Shown: in pieces, positions 17,603-25,875 of the stretch
Numbering within the stretch: position 1 is the first letter of the stretch
Layout of the letters: each line of letters begins with the position of its first letter
Source of the DNA: Bacillota bacterium
GTDB lineage: Bacteria; Bacillota; Clostridia; Lachnospirales; Lachnospiraceae
Length of the DNA stretch: 64,000 nt
NCBI GenBank assembly: GCA_023435645.1
Contig: JAEYRK010000041.1
Location: 33,023 to 97,022 of the forward strand
Direction of reading: 5' to 3'
Translations under genes and position numbers: made by a program
Notes under the pieces: model-generated
What the model saw: only the letters and a program-made list of their open reading frames with translations
The model's database searches: none
What the model was told of the DNA's origin: nothing

Positions 17603-18397
17603 TTATGATAATATCATCCTATCGTTCGCCAGTTCACCACCGGTAGCCGTTTCAAACTTCTCCAGAAGGTCACTTACCTTAAGATTTCTCTTATCTTCTC
17701 CGGAAACATCATAAATAATTCTGCCATCATGCATCATGATTAATCGATTTCCGTATTGAATGGCATGCTTCATATTATGTGTTACCATAAGTGCTGTCAG
17801 ATTGTTGGAGCTAATCATCTGCTCCGTCAGTTCCAGCACCTTCGCCGCAGTTTTTGGATCCAGTGCAGCAGAGTGCTCATCCAGTAACAGAAGCTTCGGC
17901 TGCTGTAGTGTAGCCATCAGAAGTGTCAATGCCTGCCTCTGACCTCCTGACAAAAGTCCCACCTTGGCAGTCATCCGGGTTTCCAATCCAAGACCAAGGG
18001 TCCTCAGCCTCTCTTCAAATAAGACCTTCTCTGTCTTAGTGATCCCCCAGCTTAATGTTCTTCTTCTGCCCCTTCTGTAGGCCAGGGCCAGGTTCTCCTG
18101 AATCTCCATATTTGCTGCTGTTCCCAGCATTGGATCCTGGAATACTCGTCCTAGATACTTTGCTCTTTTATATTCGGGATAGGAGGTCACCTCCTGGCCG
18201 TCTATCCAGATAGTCCCCTGATCCGGATAATGAACACCGGCAATCATATTCAGCATCGTGGATTTTCCCGCACCGTTACCGCCGATTACGGTAACAAAAT
18301 CTCCTTGTTTTAAATCCAAGGAAAGTCCATTCAATACACACTTTTCGTTAACCGTACCCGGATTAAAGGTTTTATAGAGGTTTGTCATTGTCAGCAT
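17603..18397 (-). CDS. ABC transporter ATP-binding protein (COG1101 type)
   Basis: This 264-residue ATPase has Walker A GGNGAGKST (about residue 38), signature LSGGQRQALTLLMATL, Walker B KLLLLDEHSAALDP and the switch histidine in MVTHNMKHA. It is the cytosolic motor of the importer formed with the permease and lipoprotein upstream. COG1101 ATPases pair with COG4120 permeases and COG2984 binding proteins; some relatives are tied to aromatic amino acids, but the ligand here is not determinable by eye. It overlaps the permease stop by seven bases. Confidence 0.9.
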   Translation of the reverse strand: MLTMTNLYKTFNPGTVNEKCVLNGLSLDLKQGDFVTVIGGNGAGKSTMLNMIAGVHYPDQGTIWIDGQEVTSYPEYKRAKYLGRVFQDPMLGTAANMEIQENLALAYRRGRRRTLSWGITKTEKVLFEERLRTLGLGLETRMTAKVGLLSGGQRQALTLLMATLQQPKLLLLDEHSAALDPKTAAKVLELTEQMISSNNLTALMVTHNMKHAIQYGNRLIMMHDGRIIYDVSGEDKRNLKVSDLLEKFETATGGELANDRMILS

Positions 18398-19338
18398 GAT
18401 GCCTTACCTCCTTTTTGACGGACTGCTTTATTCTTCATGAGAACCGGTATGGATAAGGCCGCTGCCACTACGATGGAAGTAAGCAGTCTCATATAATCCG
18501 TATCCAGACCAAGCTGTAGTACCACTGCTATGATAATTCTATAAACGACTGTTCCTACCATGATGGCAATCAGCTTCATGGCAAAGTTCCTGGCCTTCAT
18601 GAAGATTACCTCACCGATAATGATGGAGGCGAGTCCGATGATGATGGCTCCGACACCCATATTGATATCCGCATAGCCCTGGCTCTGGGTGACCAATGCA
18701 CCGGACAAGGCAATCAGCCCGTTACTGATAATTAAGCCCAGAATCGTTACTCTGTCCGTATTCACACCCTGCGCCCTTACCATGGCCGCATTATTTCCTG
18801 TGGCTCGGATACAACAGCCGATTTCAGTTCCAAATAGCCAGTATAGCAGAACAATCACCGCCAGCGTCAGCATAAGACCAGCCAACATGGTAACCCAGGT
18901 TTGCAGGGTGGATTCTCTGATACCTAGCTCTGCTGCCTTTGGAAACAGACCCTTGATTGTGGAAATTACTGTTCTCTTATTTAGAATAGTAATATTCGCC
19001 TGGCCCATAATTCTTAAATTAATGGAATATACACCAATCATGGTCAGGATTCCGGACAGGATGGCAGGGATCTTCAGCTTCGTATGCAGTAGGCCGGTGA
19101 CACCACCTGCTGCCATTCCAGCCAATGCTGCAATGATTAAGCTTAAGAAGGGATCCCATCCCAGCACCACCACCAGTACGGCACTGATACTCCCACCAAG
19201 CGTAAAGCTTCCTTCGCAGGTTAAGTCGGCAAAATCCAGAATTCGAAAGCTGATATATACACCCAGCGCAAGGATAGCCCAGGTCAGTCCCTGGGCCGTT
19301 GCCCCGAAAATCGCCATAATAATACTCATGATATTCAT
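18391..19338 (-). CDS. ABC transporter permease (COG4120 type)
   Basis: The start at 19338 (MNIMSIIMAIF) follows AAAGGAAT at suitable spacing; an upstream in-frame alternative gives nine more residues. The 315-residue protein has eight to nine hydrophobic segments and branched-chain-type permease motifs (TCEGSFTLGGSISAV near the N-terminus, RATGNNAAMVRAQGVNTDR in the middle). It forms the membrane channel of the importer. The gap of about 155 bp to the binding-protein gene contains a hairpin that likely reduces permease expression relative to the lipoprotein. Confidence 0.9.
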   Translation of the reverse strand: MNIMSIIMAIFGATAQGLTWAILALGVYISFRILDFADLTCEGSFTLGGSISAVLVVVLGWDPFLSLIIAALAGMAAGGVTGLLHTKLKIPAILSGILTMIGVYSINLRIMGQANITILNKRTVISTIKGLFPKAAELGIRESTLQTWVTMLAGLMLTLAVIVLLYWLFGTEIGCCIRATGNNAAMVRAQGVNTDRVTILGLIISNGLIALSGALVTQSQGYADINMGVGAIIIGLASIIIGEVIFMKARNFAMKLIAIMVGTVVYRIIIAVVLQLGLDTDYMRLLTSIVVAAALSIPVLMKNKAVRQKGGKASC

Positions 19339-19440
19339 TCTGATTGATTCCTTTCTCTGTGTCATTCAGTTCTTACCCATACTGCAAGCAATATCCTTTG
19401 CATAAGCAGGATGGACAGCATGTCGGTTCAATTATTAAGA

Positions 19441-19481
19441 ATAAAAGGGTGCCAATGTGATTTTCAAACATATGGCACCCT
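19441..19481 (-). terminator. Attenuating hairpin between binding protein and permease genes
   Basis: On the minus strand a stem AGGGTGCCA...TGGCACCCT (19446-19454 with 19473-19481, extended by ATGT/ACAT pairing) is followed by TTTTATT. Placed just after the binding-protein stop, it fits partial termination that keeps the lipoprotein in excess. Confidence 0.65.
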
Positions 19482-19493
19482 GATCGCATCTGA

Positions 19494-20516
19494 TTATTTT
19501 GCTTTTAGCTCTTCCGGAATTGTAATCCCAAGCTGCGCTGCTACGTCCTCGTTAATCTTGAGGGCATATTCCTCATCGGGAAGGTATTCTATCGGCATTT
19601 GATCCGTTGTTATCTCTCCCCGAATCAGCTTCACTGCCTGAGCGCCGGTCAATTTGCCGAGCTTGTAATAATCAATACCGTAGGTGGCCAGGCCTCCTTC
19701 CTCTACCATTCCTTCCTCCCCGCAGATCACGGGAATTCCGTTCTGGTTTGCAACCATTGCCACAGTTGCCATGCCGGAAGCAATGGTATTGTCGGTAGGA
19801 GCATAAATCGCATCTACCTTACCAACCAGGGATTGAACCACCTGCTGTATATCATTGGTATTGGATACAGTCGCCTCCTGAGCGGTGAGGCCGATTTCTT
19901 TCGCAGCCTTCATCGCCATCTCCGCCTGAATCTTAGAATTGCTCTCACTGGAGCAATACAGTACAGCAATCTTCTTCGCACCCGGTACCAGCTTAAGGAT
20001 CAAATCGATCTGCTGCTTCACCGGTGTCAGGTCAGAGGTACCGGATACATTTCCACCGGGTGCCTCGTTGGAAGCAACCAGTCCGGACCCTGCGGGATCG
20101 GTCACCGCGGTAATCAGAATCGGTATATCCTTCGTTGCATTGGCCATTGCCTGAGCAGAGGGTGTGGCAATTGCCAGGATAAGATCATTATTATCATTGA
20201 CCAGCTTCGTGGCAATTGTATTTGCGGTTGCTTGATCTCCCTGTGCATTTTGGTAATCAATCTTGATGTTTTTACCATCTATGTAGCCTGCTTCTGCAAG
20301 AGCATCCACAAAGCCCTTGTAGGAAGCATCCAGTGCCGCATGGGTCACCAGCTGGTTCACACCAATTCTTACAAGCTCCGGCGTATCTTCGGAGGCTTCC
20401 TTTCCAGCCTCCTTTGAGATTGCTTCCGTGTTATCTTCCTTCGTACCACAGCCGGCAAGCAAGCCCACTGTTATAGCCAGTATCATAAAGATTACAATCA
20501 GTTTTTTTAACCTCAT
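19494..20516 (-). CDS. ABC transporter substrate-binding lipoprotein (COG2984 type)
   Basis: The start at 20516 (MRLKKLIVIF) is fixed by AAGGAGGAGA; an ATG 14 codons upstream lacks a site. The 340-residue protein has a lipoprotein signal with lipobox LLAGC at about residue 23, then a glutamate-rich linker and the COG2984 binding fold (IGVNQLVTHAALD, then NAQGDQATANTIA and APTDNTIASGM). It captures ligand outside the membrane for the permease and ATPase downstream. A consensus promoter lies at 20605-20633. I looked for a T-box or tryptophan leader, which occurs with some relatives, and did not see one. Confidence 0.88.
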   Translation of the reverse strand: MRLKKLIVIFMILAITVGLLAGCGTKEDNTEAISKEAGKEASEDTPELVRIGVNQLVTHAALDASYKGFVDALAEAGYIDGKNIKIDYQNAQGDQATANTIATKLVNDNNDLILAIATPSAQAMANATKDIPILITAVTDPAGSGLVASNEAPGGNVSGTSDLTPVKQQIDLILKLVPGAKKIAVLYCSSESNSKIQAEMAMKAAKEIGLTAQEATVSNTNDIQQVVQSLVGKVDAIYAPTDNTIASGMATVAMVANQNGIPVICGEEGMVEEGGLATYGIDYYKLGKLTGAQAVKLIRGEITTDQMPIEYLPDEEYALKINEDVAAQLGITIPEELKAK

Positions 20517-20604
20517 AAATTCTCCTCCTTGCAATTCACTAACAATCAGCGCTTTCATACTTAAAAGCGTTGAGCTTTAAAGCTTTAGCACTTTTAATGG
20601 ATAA

Positions 20605-20633
20605 AGTATAGCGGCAAATTAAGTATTAGTCAA
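20605..20633 (-). promoter_or_regulatory. Promoter of the ABC transporter operon
   Basis: On the minus strand TTGACT (20628-20633) and TATACT (20605-20610) are separated by exactly 17 bases. The transcript would start about 80 bp before the binding-protein gene. Confidence 0.7.
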
Positions 20634-20712
20634 TACCCAAAACGAAGAAAATATTTGGTAATGCTCTTATGCTCCGATCATTATTTCAAACTGGAGATCT
20701 AGCTCGGGACTC

Positions 20713-21300
20713 TTACGATGCTTTCGTTTTGCGATTCGGTCTATCTCCTGTGCTTTGAATTCTTTTTAAAACTCCGGTTGCCTCCGCTCCTTTGATCAGA
20801 GAATAGAGCAGCATAGTTTCCACAGGAAGCAGAAGGGCAGATTTTAAAGCTCTGATCGGAAGGATTGCAATAAAGTTATAACCATAGAGCTGTGTTAGCC
20901 AGTAGGTGTTTAACAAAAGGTGAATCGTTAGTGTATAGATTAGCTTCGCTGCCAGAATTCTTTTAAAACTCAAGGGTCTGCGGTAAAGAACCGCTCCATA
21001 CCATAGCCCTGTCAATATCGCACTTACCGTAAAGCCATAGAAAAACGGTCCTGTTGGCCTGACAAAAAAGGTCAGAAGATCCAAGGCAGCACCGTACACG
21101 ATTCCTACTGCCGGACCGAACAGATAATATACGAATTCATTCGGCAAAAAGTTGAAGGAAATCTTTAGTATTTCGATGGGCTGCAGAGCGAAGTAGCCCA
21201 ACACAATGGAGATTGCACCCAGCATGGCCAGTAGGGTGATACAGCTCACTCTTTTTAACTCCTTGTAGGATTGAATAAACAGTGTTTTAAACTTACGCAT
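20713..21300 (-). CDS. folT: Folate-type ECF transporter S component
   Basis: The start at 21300 (MRKFKTLF) follows AAAGGAGG; the longer frame has no site. The 195-residue membrane protein has six hydrophobic segments and the FolT pattern, with FGPAVGIVYGAALDLLTFF early and a conserved LLNTYWLTQLYGYNF plus basic LPIRALKSALLLPVE late. S components bind vitamin and work with the shared ECF energising module, encoded elsewhere. Assignment to folate is supported independently by the tetrahydrofolate riboswitch directly upstream (21378-21476). Confidence 0.9.
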   Translation of the reverse strand: MRKFKTLFIQSYKELKRVSCITLLAMLGAISIVLGYFALQPIEILKISFNFLPNEFVYYLFGPAVGIVYGAALDLLTFFVRPTGPFFYGFTVSAILTGLWYGAVLYRRPLSFKRILAAKLIYTLTIHLLLNTYWLTQLYGYNFIAILPIRALKSALLLPVETMLLYSLIKGAEATGVLKRIQSTGDRPNRKTKAS

Positions 21301-21377
21301 AAAAAATACCTCCTTTGCAGACCTTTGTACTACAATAAGAGATAATACCAAATAGATTATATTTGATTATCATACTG

Positions 21378-21476
21378 TAGCAGCGGGATGCGGATCATGA
21401 ACCGCAAGTTTCCTTTTCGTCCGGATGACAACTCCCTGTTCACCCGGCACTTAACGCTCATGTTCCTACTCTGCTT
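21378..21476 (-). promoter_or_regulatory. Tetrahydrofolate (THF) riboswitch
   Basis: Read on the minus strand, the leader contains the conserved blocks of the THF riboswitch class in order. These are AGAGTAG, GCGTTAAGTGCC, GGGAGTTGTC, GGACGAAAAGG and GCATCCCGCTGC, the last pairing back with the 5' GCAG to close the outer stem. It lies about 80 bases upstream of the folT start. No terminator hairpin separates it from the ribosome-binding site, so translational control is more likely. Confidence 0.93.
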
Positions 21477-21493
21477 TATTTTTTTGTATTCTT

Positions 21494-21521
21494 AGTATAA
21501 CATAGAATCAAAATTTTACAA
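21494..21521 (-). promoter_or_regulatory. Promoter of the riboswitch-folT transcript
   Basis: On the minus strand TTGTAA (21516-21521), a 16-base spacer and TATACT (21494-21499) lie just upstream of the riboswitch and just downstream of the murI terminator. Confidence 0.6.
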
Positions 21522-21523
21522 TA

Positions 21524-21564
21524 AAAAGGTTCTTAAAAATTGCAGCGCAAAAATTAAGAACCTT
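21524..21564 (-). terminator. Intrinsic terminator of murI
   Basis: On the minus strand, AAGGTTCTTAA and TTAAGAACCTT form a long stem, extended by a TTGC/GCAA pairing, followed by a T-rich TTTTTATT. It directly follows the murI stop at 21576. Confidence 0.85.
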
Positions 21565-21575
21565 CTATAGGCTTG

Positions 21576-22355
21576 TTAATAGGCTTGCATCTCACCGGCC
21601 CGTTGCAGGAGCTGCTCAAACATCGCAAGTCTTCTCTTCTCCGTAACCAGTCTCCCTGTGATATAATATTCTACTTGAGAGCTTCCGCCACCCAGAAGCT
21701 CCATCCTTTGAAGAATATCCTTCAGATGCTTTATCGTACCGTTAATTCCATCGATGAACTCAACCTGCTCCGGTATAATCCCTCTCAGGGCTTCCTTAAA
21801 ATAGTTAAAATGGGTACAACCCAGTACAAAGGTGGAATACTCCGACATATCATAACGGGCTAATTCTCCCCGCAGGTAGTGATCCACTGCTTTCCCGGTA
21901 AAATTACCGGCCTCAGCAAACAATACCAGCTCAGGAAGGGGCAGTAGGTCCGTCCTGTGCTCTCCATCCACCTGTTCCAAAAGGTTCTTAAGCTTTTCCT
22001 CCTTAATTGTAAGCGGGGTTGCTGCTATCATAACCCGTCCCGTCTGACAAATCCTAACCGCTGGCTTTACCGCTGGCTCCATGCCGAGAACGGGGAGTGG
22101 ATACTTCTTTCTTATGTACTCGATTGCGACACTGGTTGCTGTATTACAGGCAATTACGATGGCCTTTACTCCCCTTTCAACAAGGAAGGTAACCGCTTCA
22201 TCCACATATCCGATAATCTCATCCTTCGTTTTCGTTCCATAGGGAACATGGTCCGTATCTGCATAATATATATAATCTTCTTCCGGTAATTGCTGCATCG
22301 CCTGCTGAAGAACATTCAAACCGCCCATCCCGGAATCCAGTAAACCTATCTTCAA
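21576..22355 (-). CDS. murI: Glutamate racemase
   Basis: The likely start is TTG at 22355, preceded by AAGGAGAG at good spacing and placing the conserved DSGMGG at residues 7-12; a longer GTG-started frame adds 22 residues without a site. The 259-residue enzyme interconverts L- and D-glutamate for peptidoglycan. Both catalytic cysteines are present, C70 in ACNTAT and C180 in GCTHF. It is flanked by its own terminator and follows the YaaH-like gene. Cytosolic. Confidence 0.93.
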   Translation of the reverse strand: MKIGLLDSGMGGLNVLQQAMQQLPEEDYIYYADTDHVPYGTKTKDEIIGYVDEAVTFLVERGVKAIVIACNTATSVAIEYIRKKYPLPVLGMEPAVKPAVRICQTGRVMIAATPLTIKEEKLKNLLEQVDGEHRTDLLPLPELVLFAEAGNFTGKAVDHYLRGELARYDMSEYSTFVLGCTHFNYFKEALRGIIPEQVEFIDGINGTIKHLKDILQRMELLGGGSSQVEYYITGRLVTEKRRLAMFEQLLQRAGEMQAY

Positions 22356-22472
22356 AGTACTCTCTCCTTCCGTCTCCGTAAGTATGAAGTGCATCTCTGC
22401 TTTTCCTAAGGATTCTATCACAAATCATGGTAAAAAGATAGATAGGAATCTACCTTTTGCAAAGACACAAAT

Positions 22473-22503
22473 AAACGCTAACTGACTTAAGTAGGCAGCG
22501 TTT
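22473..22503 (-). terminator. Weak terminator of the LysM/GH18 gene
   Basis: AAACGCT and AGCGTTT arms flank the stop codon region of the gene ending at 22487, with the second arm followed by ATTTGT on the minus strand. The stem is short and the T tract weak. Confidence 0.35.
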
Positions 22504-23779
22504 CTATCTCAAATTGTGTATTGATGATTAGCCACATCTGCTGGAAGTATGACATAATGTTCCAGATCGCGATCCCCGGAGCCTTATATTCCTCAACCAG
22601 ATCCAGGAGTGCAGCAATGCTCCTGGCATCAACAAACCAAACAATATAGTTTTTTGGAACTCCTTCCGGCTCGGTCGTAAATGCAAAATATGGTGTTTGG
22701 GATACCTCATCAAAGCTGATTTCACTGCCAGTATCCATCGCCAGTATAATTGCATCCTCAGTTGATATCGAATTGGCTTTTGTTACACCGATAAAATAAG
22801 GCAGCTGCCAGACATAGCCAATCAAGGGAAGTCCAATAATCAGCTTTTCCTTTGGTATAAACACCGATATATAATTTAAAAAGGTTTGGAGTGTATTCAA
22901 GGATGCTGCCGGTACCGGCGGATTAAAATTATAGCCCCAATTATACTCCATTACGATCACCTGATCTGCTAGTTGTCCGATCCGCGTGTAGTCGATACGT
23001 TCAAAGGTGATGGTGCTTCCTTCAATCATCATCAAGGGCGGAATTGAGATAATCAATTTAAATCCTTCCTGCCCCAGCCGCTCTGAGAGACTTTCTGTAA
23101 AGCGATTATAAGCATCCTCCCTTTCGGCTGTTAAAAAGGTGTAGATAAAATTCACTCCGTATAGGCCCTTCGCTCTTAGCAGCGTTATTATATTTTCGAT
23201 CAGACTGTCCGTCTTCTGCTTGCTATAAATAATATTATAACTGACATCAAAATTCCCTACCCCCTGTAAGGTCAATGAGGATAGTAGCATGATTGGAGCC
23301 ACCCCATAGTCCTTGGCCAACTGTATCATTACCTCATCCTCAGGTGCTATCACCTCCCCCTCTTCGGTAAACCGGTAGCCAAAGATTGTCAGGTAGGAAA
23401 GATAAGGCAATGTTCTCTTTAAGACATCCTGGCTGATAAAAGGATTTGCATAACCATTTGTTGTTATACTCCCCCTTTTACCGCCATAGCGGATGACCAG
23501 AGTTTCACCCGGATAGATATAATCCCTGTCTGTCAGAAAGATATTATTCCTGTATAGCTGCCTGACAGAGATCTGATTGGCATTTGAGATGCTTTCTATG
23601 GTATCTCCCTCCTGAACCGTATATTGCTGCTCCGGATACACGATAACGATACTCTGCCCTACCACCAGATTGAACGGGTTTGGAAGACCGTTATCCTCAA
23701 TCAGCCTTTCCAACGGAACGCCATATTTTTCTGCGATGGCTTCTATCGTATCCCCTTTCTGCACTACATAAATCTCCAT
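22487..23779 (-). CDS. LysM-GH18 spore protein (YaaH/SleL-like)
   Basis: The start at 23779 (MEIYVVQKGD) is chosen because an AGG-rich site precedes it, giving 430 residues. Two LysM peptidoglycan-binding domains lie at about residues 3-46 and 51-96 (VVQKGDTIEAIAEKYGVPLE and TVQEGDTIESISN). A GH18-type barrel follows, with VIVMEYNWGYNF carrying the region of the catalytic acid and IGLPLIGYVW. In Bacillus relatives, YaaH and SleL are spore-coat N-acetylglucosaminidases acting on cortex during germination. There is no signal peptide, consistent with assembly from the mother cell. Enzyme activity is inferred from the family. Confidence 0.88.
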   Translation of the reverse strand: MEIYVVQKGDTIEAIAEKYGVPLERLIEDNGLPNPFNLVVGQSIVIVYPEQQYTVQEGDTIESISNANQISVRQLYRNNIFLTDRDYIYPGETLVIRYGGKRGSITTNGYANPFISQDVLKRTLPYLSYLTIFGYRFTEEGEVIAPEDEVMIQLAKDYGVAPIMLLSSLTLQGVGNFDVSYNIIYSKQKTDSLIENIITLLRAKGLYGVNFIYTFLTAEREDAYNRFTESLSERLGQEGFKLIISIPPLMMIEGSTITFERIDYTRIGQLADQVIVMEYNWGYNFNPPVPAASLNTLQTFLNYISVFIPKEKLIIGLPLIGYVWQLPYFIGVTKANSISTEDAIILAMDTGSEISFDEVSQTPYFAFTTEPEGVPKNYIVWFVDARSIAALLDLVEEYKAPGIAIWNIMSYFQQMWLIINTQFEIETLPT

Positions 23780-23931
23780 ACCTTGCCTCATTTAAACTGT
23801 TTTAATTCATTTTATTCAGGTTAAGGGAAAATGATTTATAAACTCTATCTTTCTTGTGCGGGTATCCGTTCAATCACAAGAAAAAAGTCCTAACCCAGCA
23901 AATCGAATTGCCAAATCAGAACCTTTTATAG

Positions 23932-24004
23932 TGCATCTCCAGGGGCTCGAACCCTGGACACCCTGATTAAGAGTCAGGTGCTCTACCAACTGAGCTAGAG
24001 ATGC
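23932..24004 (-). tRNA. tRNA-Lys (anticodon CTT)
   Basis: A full cloverleaf reads on the minus strand. The acceptor GCATCTC pairs with GAGATGC, followed by A as discriminator. The anticodon stem CCTGA/TCAGG holds loop CTCTTAA (anticodon CTT), and the T arm contains GGTTCGAGCC. CCA is not encoded. Length 73. Confidence 0.95.
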
Positions 24005-24026
24005 ATTTATCTCGAACGCAAGTGTT

Positions 24027-24055
24027 ATTATATAGGACGTGTAGACAAATTGCAA
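24027..24055 (-). promoter_or_regulatory. Promoter of tRNA-Lys
   Basis: TTGCAA (24050-24055) and TATAAT (24027-24032) on the minus strand are spaced by 17 bases, placing initiation about 15 bases upstream of the tRNA. Confidence 0.75.
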
Positions 24056-24138
24056 GTAGTTTTTTTATTTTTTTAAAAAATATATTATTTATGAAGATTG
24101 AAAAAGTAAATTCTACCCTTAATTTTCAATTTTTTATA

Positions 24139-24172
24139 GATTGCCTGGGATACAATGGTATTCCAGGCAATC
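24139..24172 (-). terminator. Intrinsic terminator of trxA
   Basis: A ten-base stem GATTGCCTGG/CCAGGCAATC extended by ATAC/GTAT is followed on the minus strand by TATAAAAAATT. It lies 34 bases beyond the trxA stop. The tail is AT-rich rather than a pure T run. Confidence 0.65.
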
Positions 24173-24205
24173 CTTGGCACCGGAGCTAATTGATTTTTCC
24201 GGCTA

Positions 24206-24526
24206 TTAAGCCTTGTGAGCTTCCAGCTTATCCTGAAGGGCTTTCTTAGGAACCGCACCTACGATGGTATCAACAGCTGCTCCATTCTTGAAGATAATCA
24301 TTGTGGGAATGGACATTACACGGTATTTCCCTGCTGTCTCCGGTTCATCATCCACATTCAGTTTTCCTATCTTAAATACACCTTGATATTCCTCGGCCAG
24401 CTCTGAGACAATCGGAGCCATCATCTTACAGGGTCCGCACCAATCTGCGTAGAAATCCACAAGAACAGGAATATCTGATTCTAATGCTTCCTTTTGAAAA
24501 TTCGCATCGGTAAATTGAAAAGCCAT
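24206..24526 (-). CDS. trxA: Thioredoxin
   Basis: This 106-residue thioredoxin has the redox motif WCGPC (C30 and C33), the buried aspartate in VDFYADW, and the cis-proline in SIPTMI. It reduces disulfides in cytosolic proteins such as ribonucleotide reductase, with thioredoxin reductase encoded elsewhere. It is monocistronic, with GGAGG-like sequence before ATG and a terminator downstream. Confidence 0.96.
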   Translation of the reverse strand: MAFQFTDANFQKEALESDIPVLVDFYADWCGPCKMMAPIVSELAEEYQGVFKIGKLNVDDEPETAGKYRVMSIPTMIIFKNGAAVDTIVGAVPKKALQDKLEAHKA

Positions 24527-24672
24527 ATTTTCCTCCGTTTCCTTATCTGTGAAAGGCCTGTTCCTAACAGAAAAAGCCCTTTGAGATAAAACTTATCTAA
24601 GTGTATAGTATCTCATGTTGCTTCTATATTATGTGATGATACACGGATACCAAATATTTTACAAGCCCCATG

Positions 24673-24813
24673 TTACTTTTTTTTATGTTTCATTGCGTTA
24701 TTCAGAATAGCCTCTACCTCGTCCCAGGATCGTTTCATTTGAAGTGCTTTCTTATTTAGTTTATAATTACTTCCGGTCGATTTTGCAATCTTCCATTTTA
24801 CACCCTTCTTCAT
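24673..24813 (-). CDS. Small basic hypothetical protein
   Basis: This 46-codon frame starts at an ATG with AAAGGTGGT upstream. The product is lysine-rich (MKKGVKWKIAKSTGSNYKLN at the N-terminus, MKHKKK at the C-terminus), has a central SWDEVEAILNNA helix and no membrane segment. Codon use looks like the neighbours. I do not recognise a family. It lies between trxA and trmB on the same strand. A nucleic-acid-binding role is possible from charge alone, which is weak evidence. Confidence 0.55.
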   Translation of the reverse strand: MKKGVKWKIAKSTGSNYKLNKKALQMKRSWDEVEAILNNAMKHKKK

Positions 24814-24884
24814 CCCAGACCACCTTTAGCTCTTTTTACCATTGTATGAAGCGGGTAATAAGATGATGCTCTTCACTCCCCGTC

Positions 24885-25535
24885 TTATTCCGGTTTCCTG
24901 CTTCGATAGGTCACCAGCCGATGAATTGGATTTCCCAGAGAGGAGAATCTTTCCTCATATTCTGTCATGATATTGTCCTCCACATATTCGCTGTGATGAA
25001 GATCATAGGTGACCTCCTTTAGCTCCCAGCCCGCCAGCTTTACCTCCTCCAAGGAAAAATCAAATAAGACCCGGTTGTCCGTCTTAAACATCACCTCGCC
25101 ATCCCGTCTCAGAATGTCATCATATTTATTTAAGAACTCCTTCGAGGTCAGCCGTCTCTTCGCATGCCGGTCCTTAGGCCACGGATCTGAGAAGTTCAGA
25201 TAGATTCTATCCACCTCTTCCGATGCAAAAATCTCGGTGATATATTCTGCATCAAAACGGATGAAATAGAGATTCTTCAGCTCTGTCTCCTGTCTCTTCT
25301 CCAGTGCCCGCAGCAATACACTGGAATACTTCTCAATTCCGATATAATTAATCTCCGGATTCCTTGCTGCCAGCTCCATTATGAACTTACCCTTTCCCAT
25401 ACCAATCTCAATATGGATCGGTGCTCTATTTCCAAACAGGGTATTCCATTTTCCCTTCAGCTTCTCCGGCTCCTGCACAACATATGCACTCACTGCCACA
25501 GCTTCTCTTGAGCCTCTGATATTCCTTAGTCTCAT
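24885..25535 (-). CDS. trmB: tRNA (guanine-46 N7)-methyltransferase
   Basis: This 216-residue TrmB has the SAM-binding EIGMGKGKFIMELA at about residues 42-55 and the family motifs NFSDPWPKDRHAKRRL and TDNRVLFDFSLEE. It makes m7G46 in the variable loop of many tRNAs. Length and motif order are typical. Cytosolic. A small basic ORF lies immediately downstream. Confidence 0.95.
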   Translation of the reverse strand: MRLRNIRGSREAVAVSAYVVQEPEKLKGKWNTLFGNRAPIHIEIGMGKGKFIMELAARNPEINYIGIEKYSSVLLRALEKRQETELKNLYFIRFDAEYITEIFASEEVDRIYLNFSDPWPKDRHAKRRLTSKEFLNKYDDILRRDGEVMFKTDNRVLFDFSLEEVKLAGWELKEVTYDLHHSEYVEDNIMTEYEERFSSLGNPIHRLVTYRSRKPE

Positions 25536-25875
25536 GTTTTCTCTCCTTCTTGGTTACCGGTAATTGTTTCATGTATCCTCCGATGTCACCTGTCCTATCC
25601 TAAATTATATGGATAAACTGCTCCTTCGTCAATATTTCTTAGAACATCGTATCTCGTTAAAAATGCGATGAAAAAAATTCGCTTTTTCCCATAATTCTAT
25701 TTTAAATAAGGACCCTATGTAGTATACTATTTGCAGCTATCTATATCGCTGTAGATCATGACGAGCATCTCATCCTTATCTCTGTCCATGCGACAGATCA
25801 TATCCCGGAGGTAAGGCATCCTGTGATGTATTTCACTATGATCTGGCTTAACTTAGGTGAGAGAGGAGTATTACA
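25536..25875. other. Divergent intergenic region trmB / flavoprotein
   Basis: About 340 bp between divergent genes. It holds a small imperfect hairpin (GCGA at 25665 with TCGC at 25679 flanked by A and T runs). A -10-like TATACT lies at 25723-25728 with a poor -35, possibly serving the flavoprotein gene with a long leader. No coding frame or known RNA was recognised. Confidence 0.4.

Noticed and set aside
18689..19405. Antisense frame of 238 codons opposite the permease gene
   Set aside because: It is a mirror of the permease coding sequence with no recognisable motif; the permease is certain.
19599..20417. Long antisense frame (272 codons) opposite the substrate-binding protein gene
   Set aside because: The protein is rich in Cys/His/Ile/Gly with no domain, no ribosome-binding site is evident, and the opposite strand encodes a clear lipoprotein.
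20517..20712. T-box leader for the COG2984 transporter
   Set aside because: The leader is too short and lacks the T-box consensus sequence; only a promoter and a small imperfect hairpin are present.
25661..25690. Hairpin with A and T flanks in the trmB-flavoprotein gap as a terminator
   Set aside because: The stem is only four to five bases and no gene ends toward it; left as an unexplained minor feature.
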